A stretch of DNA of 64,000 nucleotides, taken from NCBI GenBank assembly GCA_045639325.1, contig JAZUCU010000031.1, positions 7,523 to 71,522 of the forward strand, read 5' to 3'. The stretch is from RGIG8244 sp045639325 (GTDB taxonomy: Bacteria; Verrucomicrobiota; Lentisphaeria; Victivallales; UBA1829). Each line of letters begins with the position of its first letter. The stretch's first letter is position 1. Positions 52,180-61,261 of the stretch are shown here, in pieces. A program made the translations under genes and the position numbers. A model generated the notes under the pieces. It searched no databases. It was not told where the DNA came from and saw only the letters and a program-made list of their open reading frames with translations.

Positions 52180-53106
52180 TCACTCCGTCATGGGGAACAG
52201 GGGGAAAGCAATTTCTTCCAGGGAATCTGCGCCATAAAGGAGCATCACCAAACGGTCAAAGCCGAGAGCCGCCCCGGCAGAATCGGGCATCCCGCACTGG
52301 AGGTCATGGAGGAAATCGACGGGTTGCGGATATTCTGCAAGTTGATGCTTTGCACGTGTTTCTGCAAATTGACGGAAGCGTGACGACTGAATGACGGGAT
52401 CGGTCAATTCGCCATAAGCATTGGCAATTTCGACGCCGCCGATGTAAATTTCCCACCGTTCCGCCAAGGTGGGATCGCTCGCTTTCGCGCGGGCAAAAGC
52501 ACCGAAACGGATGGGGTAATCAATCAGGACTGATGCCCGGTCTTTCGGCAGATTCGGCTCCACATATTCGGTAAGGAGAATTTCGAAACGGCTTTCTTCT
52601 TCCGCGGCTTCATCGGCACTCATGGGGGCATAACGTTTGAAAGCCTCGCGGACAGAAATAATTTCCCATTCCTGTGCCAAATCAATGGTATTGCCCTGGT
52701 ATTGGAGAACAGTCGTGCCATTGACGTCCATCGCGACTTTGCAGATGGCATTCCGGAGGAAATCAAGGAGCTGCAGATAATCCCAATGTGCGTGATAGAA
52801 TTCGAGCATGGAAAATTCGCTGCGGTGAATTCTGCCGTTTTCGCCGCTGCGGAAACAGGAACCGATCTGATAAATGGCTTCCATTCCGGCACAAAGGAGC
52901 CGCTTCATCTCCAGTTCGGGAGAAGTACGCAGAAAAAAATCACCTGCAGAGGGAGCTTCGATATATTCTTCCGCCGCAGGTGCCTGTATGGCACAAGGGG
53001 TATCTGTTTCCAGGAACCCCTGTGCTTCAAACGTCCGCCGCATGGCAGAAAGGACTTTCGCCCGGAACGCCAGTGCGGGAACGCGCTTTTGTAAAGTGGG
53101 TGTCAT
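52180..53106 (-). CDS. epmA: EF-P beta-lysine ligase EpmA
   Basis: A 308-residue class-II lysyl-tRNA-synthetase-like ligase without anticodon domain. It attaches (R)-beta-lysine to EF-P. Motif 2 is FRSGENGRIHRSEFSMLEFYHA; motif 3 is GAALGFDRLVMLLYGA. The start overlaps the efp stop as ATGA, so substrate and modifying enzyme are coupled. EpmB, the lysine 2,3-aminomutase that makes beta-lysine, is not in the window. Confidence 0.93.
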   Translation of the reverse strand: MTPTLQKRVPALAFRAKVLSAMRRTFEAQGFLETDTPCAIQAPAAEEYIEAPSAGDFFLRTSPELEMKRLLCAGMEAIYQIGSCFRSGENGRIHRSEFSMLEFYHAHWDYLQLLDFLRNAICKVAMDVNGTTVLQYQGNTIDLAQEWEIISVREAFKRYAPMSADEAAEEESRFEILLTEYVEPNLPKDRASVLIDYPIRFGAFARAKASDPTLAERWEIYIGGVEIANAYGELTDPVIQSSRFRQFAETRAKHQLAEYPQPVDFLHDLQCGMPDSAGAALGFDRLVMLLYGADSLEEIAFPLFPMTE

Positions 53107-53672
53107 CCTTTGCTGACGCGTTCGGAATATTCACCGGTACGTGTATCGATTTTCACAGTATCGCCTTCGTTGATGAAGAGGGGAACCATGATTTCGTAAC
53201 CGTTATCGATCTTAGCCGGTTTGAGAACGTTGGTGGAAGCGGTATCGCCACGTGCACCGGGTTCCGTTTCTGTGATGACTTTTTCGATGAATGTGGGCAG
53301 AGTCACATCGATGATCTTGCCGTTGAAGAAGAGACCCTGACAGAGAGATTCTTCGATGAGGAAGTATGTGCTTTTGCCGAGAGTTTCAGCAGAAACGTAT
53401 GTTTCTTCGTATGTTTCAGCATCGCTGAAGACGTAGTTATCGCCATCCTGGTAAGAATAGTACATTTCGCGTTCTTCCAGGTTGGGTTTTTCCATTTTAT
53501 CAACGGGGCGGAATGTACGATCCATTGTGCTGCCGGTGATGAGGTTTTTCAATTTGCAGCGGTAAAGAGCAGTACCTTTACCGGGTTTGCAGAATTCAAA
53601 TTCTGTCACTGCATAGGGTTCACCGTCGAGTTCGATTTTCAGACCTTTTTTCAAGTCAGCGGCTGAGTACAT
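53103..53672 (-). CDS. efp: Translation elongation factor P
   Basis: A 189-residue EF-P that rescues ribosomes stalled at polyproline. The tip lysine is Lys32 in CKPGKGTALYR, the loop modified by EpmA. The three beta domains are complete. The proteome here contains proline-run substrates, such as the His/Pro-rich secreted protein. Its promoter is strong (53733-53761). The start follows a GGAG site. It is the first gene of an efp-epmA-waaG operon. Confidence 0.96.
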   Translation of the reverse strand: MYSAADLKKGLKIELDGEPYAVTEFEFCKPGKGTALYRCKLKNLITGSTMDRTFRPVDKMEKPNLEEREMYYSYQDGDNYVFSDAETYEETYVSAETLGKSTYFLIEESLCQGLFFNGKIIDVTLPTFIEKVITETEPGARGDTASTNVLKPAKIDNGYEIMVPLFINEGDTVKIDTRTGEYSERVSKG

Positions 53673-53732
53673 GAGTCAACTCCTGTCTAAATTTTGTTTG
53701 ATATTAATAATGTAGGTTTTTATCATTCGGAT

Positions 53733-53761
53733 AATATAGCACAACTTTTCACTTTTTGCAA
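53733..53761 (-). promoter_or_regulatory. Predicted promoter of efp
   Basis: On the minus strand TTGCAA and TATATT are separated by 17 bp, with TGC directly before the -10, the clearest such promoter in the window. A leader of about 55 nt follows. Confidence 0.6.
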
Positions 53762-53820
53762 GTCATTTTTTCTTTTTTTATTTATTGTAATGCAAAGAAA
53801 AGCATTCCATAATCCCTGTT

Positions 53821-54543
53821 TTACGGAATTTCACGATCCGCCATAATTGTCCCGCCGATAAAAAATCCGGGTATCAGAAACAGGCTGATAAATGGCAGAA
53901 GCAGAAGAAAATACACCGTCACACCAAAACTGGCAGTTACGTTCGATGGAATCAATTTCGGCAGATTCTGCAAGCGGATGTTCCGGTTGAATCCGGCTTC
54001 CGATGTATAAGAAACGGCATAGCGGAACCCGATGGCAAAGGCTTTGATAAATTCTGTAATCAACGGCAGGAAGAAACCGAGCACACTCAACAATGCCGCC
54101 AGAATCACGGTCCCAACGGTATACAAGCCGGACTCCACCATATCCCGACACTCTGTTTTCCATGTAAGAGGGGCATTATTGCCATGAAGAATTTCCCGTT
54201 CGTAACGGGCAACCATCCGGGCAAAAAAGAAACAGCCGGTAAACTCAAACATGGTGTAAGATAATGCGGAAAGTAACATCAGAAAAGTCAACCAGATCAG
54301 GACAGTGAAAATCAAATGAACCGGCTCTGCCACTGAGGCAGGCAGCCACCCCGTCACTTTCGCCAGATATTGTTCGGCATAAGGCACACCTTTCATCAAC
54401 AGCAAACAAACGGCAGCGATATCGGCAATCAGCGTAATGCCGAAAGATGGGATAGCGTATTTCCAGAGTTGTTTATGTTTATAAAACTCACGCACGCCCT
54501 GAAAAACATAATCTGCGCCCCGGGAAGAAGATTGACCAGTCAT
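53821..54543 (-). CDS. EI24/CysZ-like membrane protein
   Basis: A 240-residue polytopic protein with about four hydrophobic segments and the EI24/CysZ pattern: YKHKQLWKYAIPSFGITLI at the start, FLMLLSALSYTMFEFTGCFFFARM in the middle and FFIGGTIMADREIP at the end. CysZ imports sulfate, while others in this family are uncharacterised. No sulfur assimilation gene is nearby. It is the third gene of the minus-strand operon from 56810. Confidence 0.75.
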   Translation of the reverse strand: MTGQSSSRGADYVFQGVREFYKHKQLWKYAIPSFGITLIADIAAVCLLLMKGVPYAEQYLAKVTGWLPASVAEPVHLIFTVLIWLTFLMLLSALSYTMFEFTGCFFFARMVARYEREILHGNNAPLTWKTECRDMVESGLYTVGTVILAALLSVLGFFLPLITEFIKAFAIGFRYAVSYTSEAGFNRNIRLQNLPKLIPSNVTASFGVTVYFLLLLPFISLFLIPGFFIGGTIMADREIP

Positions 54544-54555
54544 TACCCCATCTCC

Positions 54556-55743
54556 TTAATATTCCGGTATTTTCCCCGGATTCTGATCGATTCCGTTTTT
54601 CAGAATCCAGCCGGAGAATGCACAAATGGTGATATCATCGAGCAAACCGAAAACGGGGATAAAATCGGGAATCATATCCAACGGGGAAGCCAACCACAAA
54701 ATACAGAACGCAGTCGCAATTGCCATCCGGGGAAAAATGGCGATGGATGAAAGCATATTATCGCCCCAGAAAAGCTGCGGATCCGACGTAAAATAAATGC
54801 CGTGCCGGTTGCTGTGAACCGTAATCAGATGATAATCGTGAAGCAGGCGGTGAATTAATTCAGAAACCACCTCCATGGAACCGGGTTTCTGCCCGATATT
54901 CCGGATTATAAAAGCAGAAATACCGGCTTGAGTCAGCCGCTCATTTTCATACATATCTTTCATCAGACGGTAAATCAGACGGGCCTCCTGCGTGCCGATT
55001 TCCGGATAACTCTGCAAACGTTTCGTCACATTCGTCCAAAATACGGTTTTACCAAACTGGAACCACTGATTTGCCATACCGAATCCAAGCAGCAGCAAAC
55101 CGCCGGAAAGATACGCAATCGATACAAGATTTCTTTCCTTACCGGCAATCGCAGTGGCAAGGAGAACGACCAATACCAGCACAAGTCCGCCGATTTTCAA
55201 GTACAATCTGCGGAAGGACAAGATGAAAAATACCACAATCAGCAATGCACAGGTTTTCCAGTTGACCACCATATCAAAGAGCCATTCCGGCAGATGACGT
55301 TTCATAAATTCATGCATTGTCTGAAAAAGATCCTTCAGCATATCCACGGCAATCCCCATGATGGAAAAATCAAAATTCCGGGATTCGTTCTCCACAGGGA
55401 AACCGGTCAGGCGGATAATCACCAGAGCGAAAGGGAAGATCATAAATATGTGCAGCAGCAGATTGACCCCTGAAGGCTTGCCGAAAAGCTGCAATTCCCA
55501 GACCAGGGCAGCCACCGTAATAAATGCCAGAATCATGGAAGTAATGGATTGTCCGACGGTAAAGCCTTTTGCTGTGCTGAAAAAGAAAGGATCATGCGCC
55601 AGAAGCAGAAAACTGCCTGCATAAAGGGCAAGCGTCAGATAAAAACGGAAGCAGAAAAAAGAAGTAATACCGTTATTTCCTTCATGCGGAGCGAAGAAAT
55701 AATCCTGTAATTTTGCCAGAACTGTTTTGGGATTATTATTCAT
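54556..55743 (-). CDS. Membrane protein with C-terminal DUF1232 (YkvA-like) segment
   Basis: A 395-residue protein with about six hydrophobic helices, then a soluble stretch with a possible winged-helix-like part (ARLIYRLMKDMYENERLTQAGI). The last 70 residues hold the DUF1232 pattern LWLASPLDMIPDFIPVFGLLDDI. DUF1232 function is unknown, and fusion to a multi-helix domain is uncommon. Its start overlaps the upstream stop as ATGA. Confidence 0.72.
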   Translation of the reverse strand: MNNNPKTVLAKLQDYFFAPHEGNNGITSFFCFRFYLTLALYAGSFLLLAHDPFFFSTAKGFTVGQSITSMILAFITVAALVWELQLFGKPSGVNLLLHIFMIFPFALVIIRLTGFPVENESRNFDFSIMGIAVDMLKDLFQTMHEFMKRHLPEWLFDMVVNWKTCALLIVVFFILSFRRLYLKIGGLVLVLVVLLATAIAGKERNLVSIAYLSGGLLLLGFGMANQWFQFGKTVFWTNVTKRLQSYPEIGTQEARLIYRLMKDMYENERLTQAGISAFIIRNIGQKPGSMEVVSELIHRLLHDYHLITVHSNRHGIYFTSDPQLFWGDNMLSSIAIFPRMAIATAFCILWLASPLDMIPDFIPVFGLLDDITICAFSGWILKNGIDQNPGKIPEY

Positions 55744-56810
55744 TTTGCACCGCCTGTTCTTTTTTTCGCTGCTTCGATTTTTGCGTTCAAGGCATTTCTT
55801 TCTTCGACAAGGAACTTCTTCCGCCAGAGTTTTTCCCCGCGCCAGTAATAATGGCCGAAATTATTCATATACATGGTATCCACAATATATTTACGCACTT
55901 TGAGAAAATTCACCACATCGCCATATTTGGAAGAAATTTCGTACGCTTTCTCCCGATCTTCCACGCCGGGATCTCCATAATCATCATGATTAAGTTTCCG
56001 GGCGGCACATTTCCACCTGCACACCAGCAGCTGAACCTGTCGAAAATCAATTACCGCAAGCTGTTCCTCATCTTTTTCGGATTTCTCAAGCAAATGTCTT
56101 ATTCCGGCAAGCTTTTCCAGAACCTCGTCAATCAGTTTGACTTTTTTCTCATCATAACCGGCAGGCGCATTCATGTTGAATAATTGGGAATCATAACACA
56201 AATCGATTTCCAGCAAACGCCACGGAACAACATCGGGATCATGCTTGATGATCTCACGGACAAGTGTTTGAGCATTCTGAAGCAGCGGTTCATCTTCCTT
56301 GCGCATGGAAGTTTTTCTGATTTGCAATATCGAATCCAGATAGAGGGAGAAAATCCGTTGATTTTTCCGGACTCTCTGTTCCTGCAAACCGTCTTTCTGC
56401 AGTTCATCAATCACCGGCTGTAATTTTTCCACGCAGGCATGATAATGTGCCTTTTCCCAATCAGCCTGCGCTTCGGAAGCAGGCTTTTTGAAACGTTTTT
56501 CATAGGATTTCTCAAGATTTGTGTACGAAATCTCGTCTTTCACCTCAACGGGGACGGACGGGCGGGGAAAATAGTAGTACACAAGAAACAAAGTCAAAGC
56601 CAGCATCAGGAACAGAAAAAAACGCTGCAGACGGCTTGCGGCAGGCTTTTCTGTATCAAGAATAAAACCGGAGCCGATTTCTTCCTTTGCCAGTTCGATT
56701 AATTCATTTCCTTTTGTAGGCAAAGTATTTTCAGCAAGAATAACAGAATAATCTCTGTTATTACGCGCGGCATTGTCCGGTAAAAGTAACGGGGCATCCG
56801 AGTCATTCAT
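55740..56810 (-). CDS. Single-pass membrane protein of unknown function
   Basis: A 356-residue protein with a cytoplasmic N-terminus of about 60 residues, one helix (FLFLMLALTLFLVYYYF) and a long helical, charged C-terminal part resembling TPR or coiled coil (QADWEKAHYHACVEKLQPVI, LEKLAGIRHLLEKSEKDEEQ). First gene of the operon with the DUF1232 and EI24 proteins. No family recognised. Confidence 0.68.
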   Translation of the reverse strand: MNDSDAPLLLPDNAARNNRDYSVILAENTLPTKGNELIELAKEEIGSGFILDTEKPAASRLQRFFLFLMLALTLFLVYYYFPRPSVPVEVKDEISYTNLEKSYEKRFKKPASEAQADWEKAHYHACVEKLQPVIDELQKDGLQEQRVRKNQRIFSLYLDSILQIRKTSMRKEDEPLLQNAQTLVREIIKHDPDVVPWRLLEIDLCYDSQLFNMNAPAGYDEKKVKLIDEVLEKLAGIRHLLEKSEKDEEQLAVIDFRQVQLLVCRWKCAARKLNHDDYGDPGVEDREKAYEISSKYGDVVNFLKVRKYIVDTMYMNNFGHYYWRGEKLWRKKFLVEERNALNAKIEAAKKRTGGAK

Positions 56811-56843
56811 ATTTCACCTCATTTTCAGAATCTCTTTCCGGAT

Positions 56844-56871
56844 ATAATAGCACAGAATGTTTATTTTTCAA
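56844..56871 (-). promoter_or_regulatory. Predicted promoter of the 56.8-53.8 kb membrane operon
   Basis: On the minus strand TTGAAA and TATTAT are separated by 16 bp, with TGC directly before the -10. Confidence 0.5.
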
Positions 56872-56931
56872 GAAGAATTCAGCCTTTCCCTATAAGATAT
56901 GAAAAAAATCGTCAAATTTCCGGTTTTCGGA

Positions 56932-56960
56932 TTGAAAAAAAACAAAAAAGATGCTATTGT
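56932..56960 (+). promoter_or_regulatory. Predicted promoter of the UPF0371 gene
   Basis: TTGAAA and TATTGT are separated by 17 bp, with TGC directly before the -10. Its position supports the start at 57047 and excludes longer upstream frames. Confidence 0.5.
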
Positions 56961-57046
56961 ACCGTATTGTCCGGGATTGCGTATTTGAAAGACATATATC
57001 CGGGCAGTGCTTGATCAATTTTTATAATACACGAAAGATAATAACG

Positions 57047-58564
57047 ATGAAAAAGATAGGTTTTGACAACGAGAAATATCTGAAAGAACAGACGGAAGAA
57101 ATTCTGCGCAGAGCAGAGCGGTTCCAGAATAAATTGTATCTGGAATTCGGCGGCAAACTGGCTTATGATTATCATGCCGCACGTATCCTGCCCGGTTTTG
57201 ACCCCAATGTCAAAATGAAACTCCTTCAGCGGCTGAAAGATAAAATCGATGTCGTAATCTGTATTTATGCCGGGGATATCGAACGCAAGAAAATCCGTGC
57301 CGACTTCGGGATCGCTTATGATGCCGATACCTTGCGCATTATCGACACACTCAGAGAATGGGATATCAATGTAACCTCTGTCGTTGTCACAAGATATGAC
57401 GATCATCCGTCGGTCAATGCCTTCATCCGCAAACTGGAACGCCGCGGCATGCGCGTCTATACCCACCGGGCAATCAAAGGCTATCCTACCGATGTTGATC
57501 TGATTGCAAGCGATGAAGGTTACGGCGCAAATGAATATATCGAAAGCGATAAACCCATTGTGATTGTGACCGGACCCGGTCCCAGCAGCGGAAAAATGGC
57601 AACCTGTCTTTCTCAGGTCTATCACGAACACAAACGCGGTGTCTCTGCCGGTTATGCAAAATTTGAAACATTCCCGGTGTGGAATCTCTCCCTCAATCAC
57701 CCGGTGAATATCGCATACGAAGCCGCAACCGCAGATATCGGCGACGTCAACATGCTGGACCCCTTCCACATGGAACATACCGGACAGTCGGCCGTCAATT
57801 ACAACCGCGATATTGAGATCTTCCCGGTCGTCCGCCGCATTTGCGAACGGATCATGGGCGAAGGCAAAGCGTATCAATCTCCCACCGATATGGGTGTGAA
57901 TAAAGTCGGTTTTGCTATTTCCAACGACGAAGTGGTTTGCGAAGCAGCGAAACAGGAAGTCATCCGCCGTTATTTCCGTTACAGATGCGAATATGCCATC
58001 GGCGGTGCAGATGCAAAAACCATCGAACGCATCAAACTGTTGATGGATAATCTTTCCCTGAAAGAAGAAGATCGCGCTGTCGTGGAACCGGCACGTGCCG
58101 CAGCCGTTGCTGCATCTCAGACACCGGGCAAAGGAAATGACGGCTTCTTCTGCGGTGCGGCGATTCAGCTGCCCAATGGCAAAATCGTCACTGGCAAAAA
58201 TTCACCACTGATGCATGCCGTATCCAGTTGCGTATTGAATGCGCTGAAAGAATTGGCACGTCTGCCGGATGAATTGCCGCTGATTGCTCCTGCTGTGATC
58301 GATGCAGCAACCGACATGAAAAAGAAAGTATTGAAATGCAAACGTTTCAGTTTTGACTTGGATGAAACTCTCATTGCGTTGAGTGTCAGCACCGCGGGCA
58401 ATCCGACAGCTCAGTTGGCAGTCAAGCAGCTGGGCAAACTGAACGGATGCGAAATGCATATCTCCCACTTGCCGACACCGGGTGACGAAGCCGGATTGCG
58501 GAAACTTGGCATCAATCTGACCTGCGACGCAAAATTTGCAAGCCGGGATTTGTTTGTGGATTAA
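57047..58564 (+). CDS. UPF0371/DUF1846 family protein
   Basis: A 505-residue protein matching the DUF1846 family throughout: FGGKLAYDYHAARILPGFDPN near the start, VTGPGPSSGKMATCLSQVYHE with a phosphate-binding-like loop, NYNRDIEIFPVVRRI and SPTDMGVNKVGFAI. Family members have a transferase or kinase-like fold, but no reaction is established. It ends 32 bp before the WecA-like fusion. I set the start at the ATG of 57047, consistent with the promoter. Confidence 0.88.
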   Translation: MKKIGFDNEKYLKEQTEEILRRAERFQNKLYLEFGGKLAYDYHAARILPGFDPNVKMKLLQRLKDKIDVVICIYAGDIERKKIRADFGIAYDADTLRIIDTLREWDINVTSVVVTRYDDHPSVNAFIRKLERRGMRVYTHRAIKGYPTDVDLIASDEGYGANEYIESDKPIVIVTGPGPSSGKMATCLSQVYHEHKRGVSAGYAKFETFPVWNLSLNHPVNIAYEAATADIGDVNMLDPFHMEHTGQSAVNYNRDIEIFPVVRRICERIMGEGKAYQSPTDMGVNKVGFAISNDEVVCEAAKQEVIRRYFRYRCEYAIGGADAKTIERIKLLMDNLSLKEEDRAVVEPARAAAVAASQTPGKGNDGFFCGAAIQLPNGKIVTGKNSPLMHAVSSCVLNALKELARLPDELPLIAPAVIDAATDMKKKVLKCKRFSFDLDETLIALSVSTAGNPTAQLAVKQLGKLNGCEMHISHLPTPGDEAGLRKLGINLTCDAKFASRDLFVD

Positions 58565-58596
58565 CAAAAAATAATTCAAAATGCGGGGTAAAAATT

Positions 58597-60498
58597 ATGG
58601 CTGACACAATTGTTGGTTTGAGTAAATGGGTTACCTATCCTCTGGTGGCTGTTCTTCTTTCTATGGTCGGAACACGGCTTTGTATTGCCATTCTGCCCCA
58701 CATGGGGTTGATTGACCTGCCCAGAGGCAGACATCAGCACGCAAAAGCAGTACCCCGCGGCGGCGGGATTGCCATTATCGTTTCGTTCTTCATCAGCCTG
58801 GGACTCCTTTACCTCAACATCAGCAAAGATCCCCAGCTGGTGAAAGCATTCCAGGCGTTCAATCCGTTCCTGATCCCCGCATTGGCAATTTTTATCACCG
58901 GAATTCTGGACGACCGGTTCGAACTGCGCAGCATTGTCAAACTGCTGGTTCAAGTCGGCATTGCCGTTTATCTTTATTTCTCCGGTAACGGGATTCATGT
59001 CCTCATGGGAACCGAGCTGCCGATTTACATCGGGATGCCCCTTACCATCTGCTGGGTTGTCGGGATCGTCAACGCATTCAACCTGATTGACGGGCTTGAC
59101 GGGATTGCCGCAGGTCTGGCCTCTATTTCCGCTGTTGCCATGGCATTGTGGGGAGCTCTTACGGTAAATGCCAATCCGGTCTCCATTGTGATTCTGCTGA
59201 TTTTCTGCGGATCCTGTCTGGGCTTCCTCCGTTATAACTTCTCCCCTGCCAAGATTTTCATGGGCGATACCGGCAGTATGTTCATCGGACTGTTCTTCGC
59301 CTATATCAGTATGACAGAATCTACAAAAGCCATCACAATCACCAGTTTGCTGGTCCCCCTGATGGCTATCGGTATTCCGATTTTCGACGTCTTCCTGGCA
59401 ATCTGGCGCAGATTTTTCCGCCGCTACATCAAGCACGATCAATCGGTCAGCATTATGGAAGGCGACCATGACCACCTGCATCACCGTATTATGAAGGAAC
59501 AGGGCTCCCAGCGCAGAACTGCATACATCATTTACTCCCTCGCGGTGCTGCTGACTTTGTGCTCCATGACGACGGTATTTCTGGAAGAACACCTGCCCTC
59601 TCTGATTTTCGTGGTGGTTCTGATTGCGATTTTCAGTATCATCAAATACGCCCATATTGAAATTCTCGACACCATTTCCAGCGTTGCAAACGGGTTCTCC
59701 GTTCCTCACCGGAATTTTATTCTTACCGCGCTCCACCCGGTGATTGATACCGTTCTGGTGCTGCTTGCGTTCACGGTCAGCATTCTTGTGGATCCTAATG
59801 TGCTGCAAAAACCCTTTGCGCTGCTGAATATTCTGCTCTTTGTGGGACCGTTCACCTGCTGTCTGTGTCTTTCCGGAATCTATCAGACTTTCTGGCTCCG
59901 TGCTGGGATTGCCCAATATTACAAATTGCTGCGTCTGTGTGTGCTTGCCGGTCTGATTGGTTTTACCGTCATCAGCCTGGGCGTGCACAAGTACAATTTT
60001 ATTTGTGTTGATCTTCAGACATTGACCAGTTTTTATCTTCTGTTCTTCCTGCTTTCCTGCATGTTTATCACGGGTGAACGCTTCCTGCTCCGTTATCTGG
60101 AAAGTTTTGGATTCCGCAGAATGCTTATCAAGAACAGAGCAAATGATAAGGTTGTGCAGAAAGCCATGGTTTACGGCGGCGGGCTGTTCTGCCGTTTGTA
60201 CCTCACGAACATTTACAGCGGTACACTCAACAACAAAATGGTTGATGTCTGCGGGATCATCGACGATGATTTTGCACTCCACCACCTTTCCGTTTACGGC
60301 TTCAAAGTTCGCGGAGGAATCAAGGATTTGGAAAAAATCTACGCAAAAACTCCGTTCGACCGTATTGTGATTGCACTCAAAGATATCACAGAAGAAAGAG
60401 AAAAGATTCTTCTGGATTTCGCAAAGCAGAAAAATATTACGATTCAGCGGTTCACCTGCAGCGAAGTTGACCTCTTTACGCCTGTTGATAAAAAATGA
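58597..60498 (+). CDS. WecA/TagO-like UDP-sugar phosphotransferase fused to CapD-type membrane-Rossmann part
   Basis: 633 residues. Residues 1-330 form the MraY/WecA family of undecaprenyl-phosphate sugar-1-phosphate transferases. Signatures are LPRGRHQHAKAVPRGGGI, FITGILDDRFELRS, NAFNLIDGLDGIAAG, KIFMGDTGSMFIG and GDHDHLHHRI. Residues about 350-500 are four further helices, and 520-633 are a CoA/NAD-binding Rossmann-like piece (AMVYGGGLFCRLYL) as in the N-terminus of CapD/WbpM, but without the epimerase. It would start O-antigen, capsule or wall glycan synthesis. It overlaps the CPBP gene by ATGA. Confidence 0.85.
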   Translation: MADTIVGLSKWVTYPLVAVLLSMVGTRLCIAILPHMGLIDLPRGRHQHAKAVPRGGGIAIIVSFFISLGLLYLNISKDPQLVKAFQAFNPFLIPALAIFITGILDDRFELRSIVKLLVQVGIAVYLYFSGNGIHVLMGTELPIYIGMPLTICWVVGIVNAFNLIDGLDGIAAGLASISAVAMALWGALTVNANPVSIVILLIFCGSCLGFLRYNFSPAKIFMGDTGSMFIGLFFAYISMTESTKAITITSLLVPLMAIGIPIFDVFLAIWRRFFRRYIKHDQSVSIMEGDHDHLHHRIMKEQGSQRRTAYIIYSLAVLLTLCSMTTVFLEEHLPSLIFVVVLIAIFSIIKYAHIEILDTISSVANGFSVPHRNFILTALHPVIDTVLVLLAFTVSILVDPNVLQKPFALLNILLFVGPFTCCLCLSGIYQTFWLRAGIAQYYKLLRLCVLAGLIGFTVISLGVHKYNFICVDLQTLTSFYLLFFLLSCMFITGERFLLRYLESFGFRRMLIKNRANDKVVQKAMVYGGGLFCRLYLTNIYSGTLNNKMVDVCGIIDDDFALHHLSVYGFKVRGGIKDLEKIYAKTPFDRIVIALKDITEEREKILLDFAKQKNITIQRFTCSEVDLFTPVDKK

Positions 60499-61250
60499 CC
60501 TTCCGTTCTTTTATTGCAGAATTCTGTCTTTCCAAAGATGGAAAACTCGCCGAACCTGCAAAAAACTGGCTCGATCATTCTTTCATCGCCACATTCCTGT
60601 GCCTGATTGCGCCGGTTCTCTTTGCAATCGTTGTCACTGCGATGGGAGTCACCGTTCCCTTTTATGTGAGTCTCTTTCTCCCGCAAATCCTGTTGGGCGG
60701 ATTCCTTACGTGGTTTCTGTTGCGGGATGACCGGCATATTGAACCACGGGTAAAATTACAGCTGTTCAAACTGCAGCCGTTTCCCGTTCTGATGCTGATC
60801 AAAACGTTTATCCTGCTCATATTCTGCACGATCATTCTCAGCTCCGCCATCATGAAACTGGCAAACTTTTTCGGATATCAACTGCCGCAGCAGCCTTTGA
60901 CTTTATTCCTGATGAAAGCCGATTGGATGCAGAGTTCAGCCATTGTTATTTCTGCCGTTGTCATTGCCCCGATCCTCGAAGAATGGAGTTTCAGACGGGT
61001 CATTTTCGGCAAACTGGCAACCGTGTTTTCCTGCCCGATTGCAATGGTGCTGACATCACTGCTTTTCAGTCTCATGCACGGTAATATCCTCCATGCGCCA
61101 TCCTTATTTGTCATGGGGCTGATCCTCCAGGGAATCATGCGGCGCAGCTCATCCATTATCTGTCCGATCATTCTTCATGCAGCATTCAATCTTTTCAATG
61201 TGCTCATGATTCTGCTTGCGGTTCACTTCAACGGACCGAATCTCAACTGA
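60495..61250 (+). CDS. CPBP family intramembrane glutamic protease
   Basis: A 251-residue polytopic protease of the Abi/CAAX (CPBP) type. The catalytic motif 1 is LEEWSFRRVIFGKL (EExxxR), motif 2 is FSLMHGN and motif 3 is ILHAAFNLFN. All catalytic residues are kept. Targets are not predictable; such enzymes can process bacteriocins or membrane proteins. Overlap of ATGA with the WecA-like gene implies coupled expression. Confidence 0.88.
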   Translation: MTFRSFIAEFCLSKDGKLAEPAKNWLDHSFIATFLCLIAPVLFAIVVTAMGVTVPFYVSLFLPQILLGGFLTWFLLRDDRHIEPRVKLQLFKLQPFPVLMLIKTFILLIFCTIILSSAIMKLANFFGYQLPQQPLTLFLMKADWMQSSAIVISAVVIAPILEEWSFRRVIFGKLATVFSCPIAMVLTSLLFSLMHGNILHAPSLFVMGLILQGIMRRSSSIICPIILHAAFNLFNVLMILLAVHFNGPNLN

Positions 61251-61261
61251 AAGGTTTTACC

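Noticed and set aside
56951..57046. Extended N-terminus of the UPF0371 protein
   Set aside because: The added residues overlap the predicted -10 box and have no family similarity. The ATG at 57047 begins the conserved sequence.
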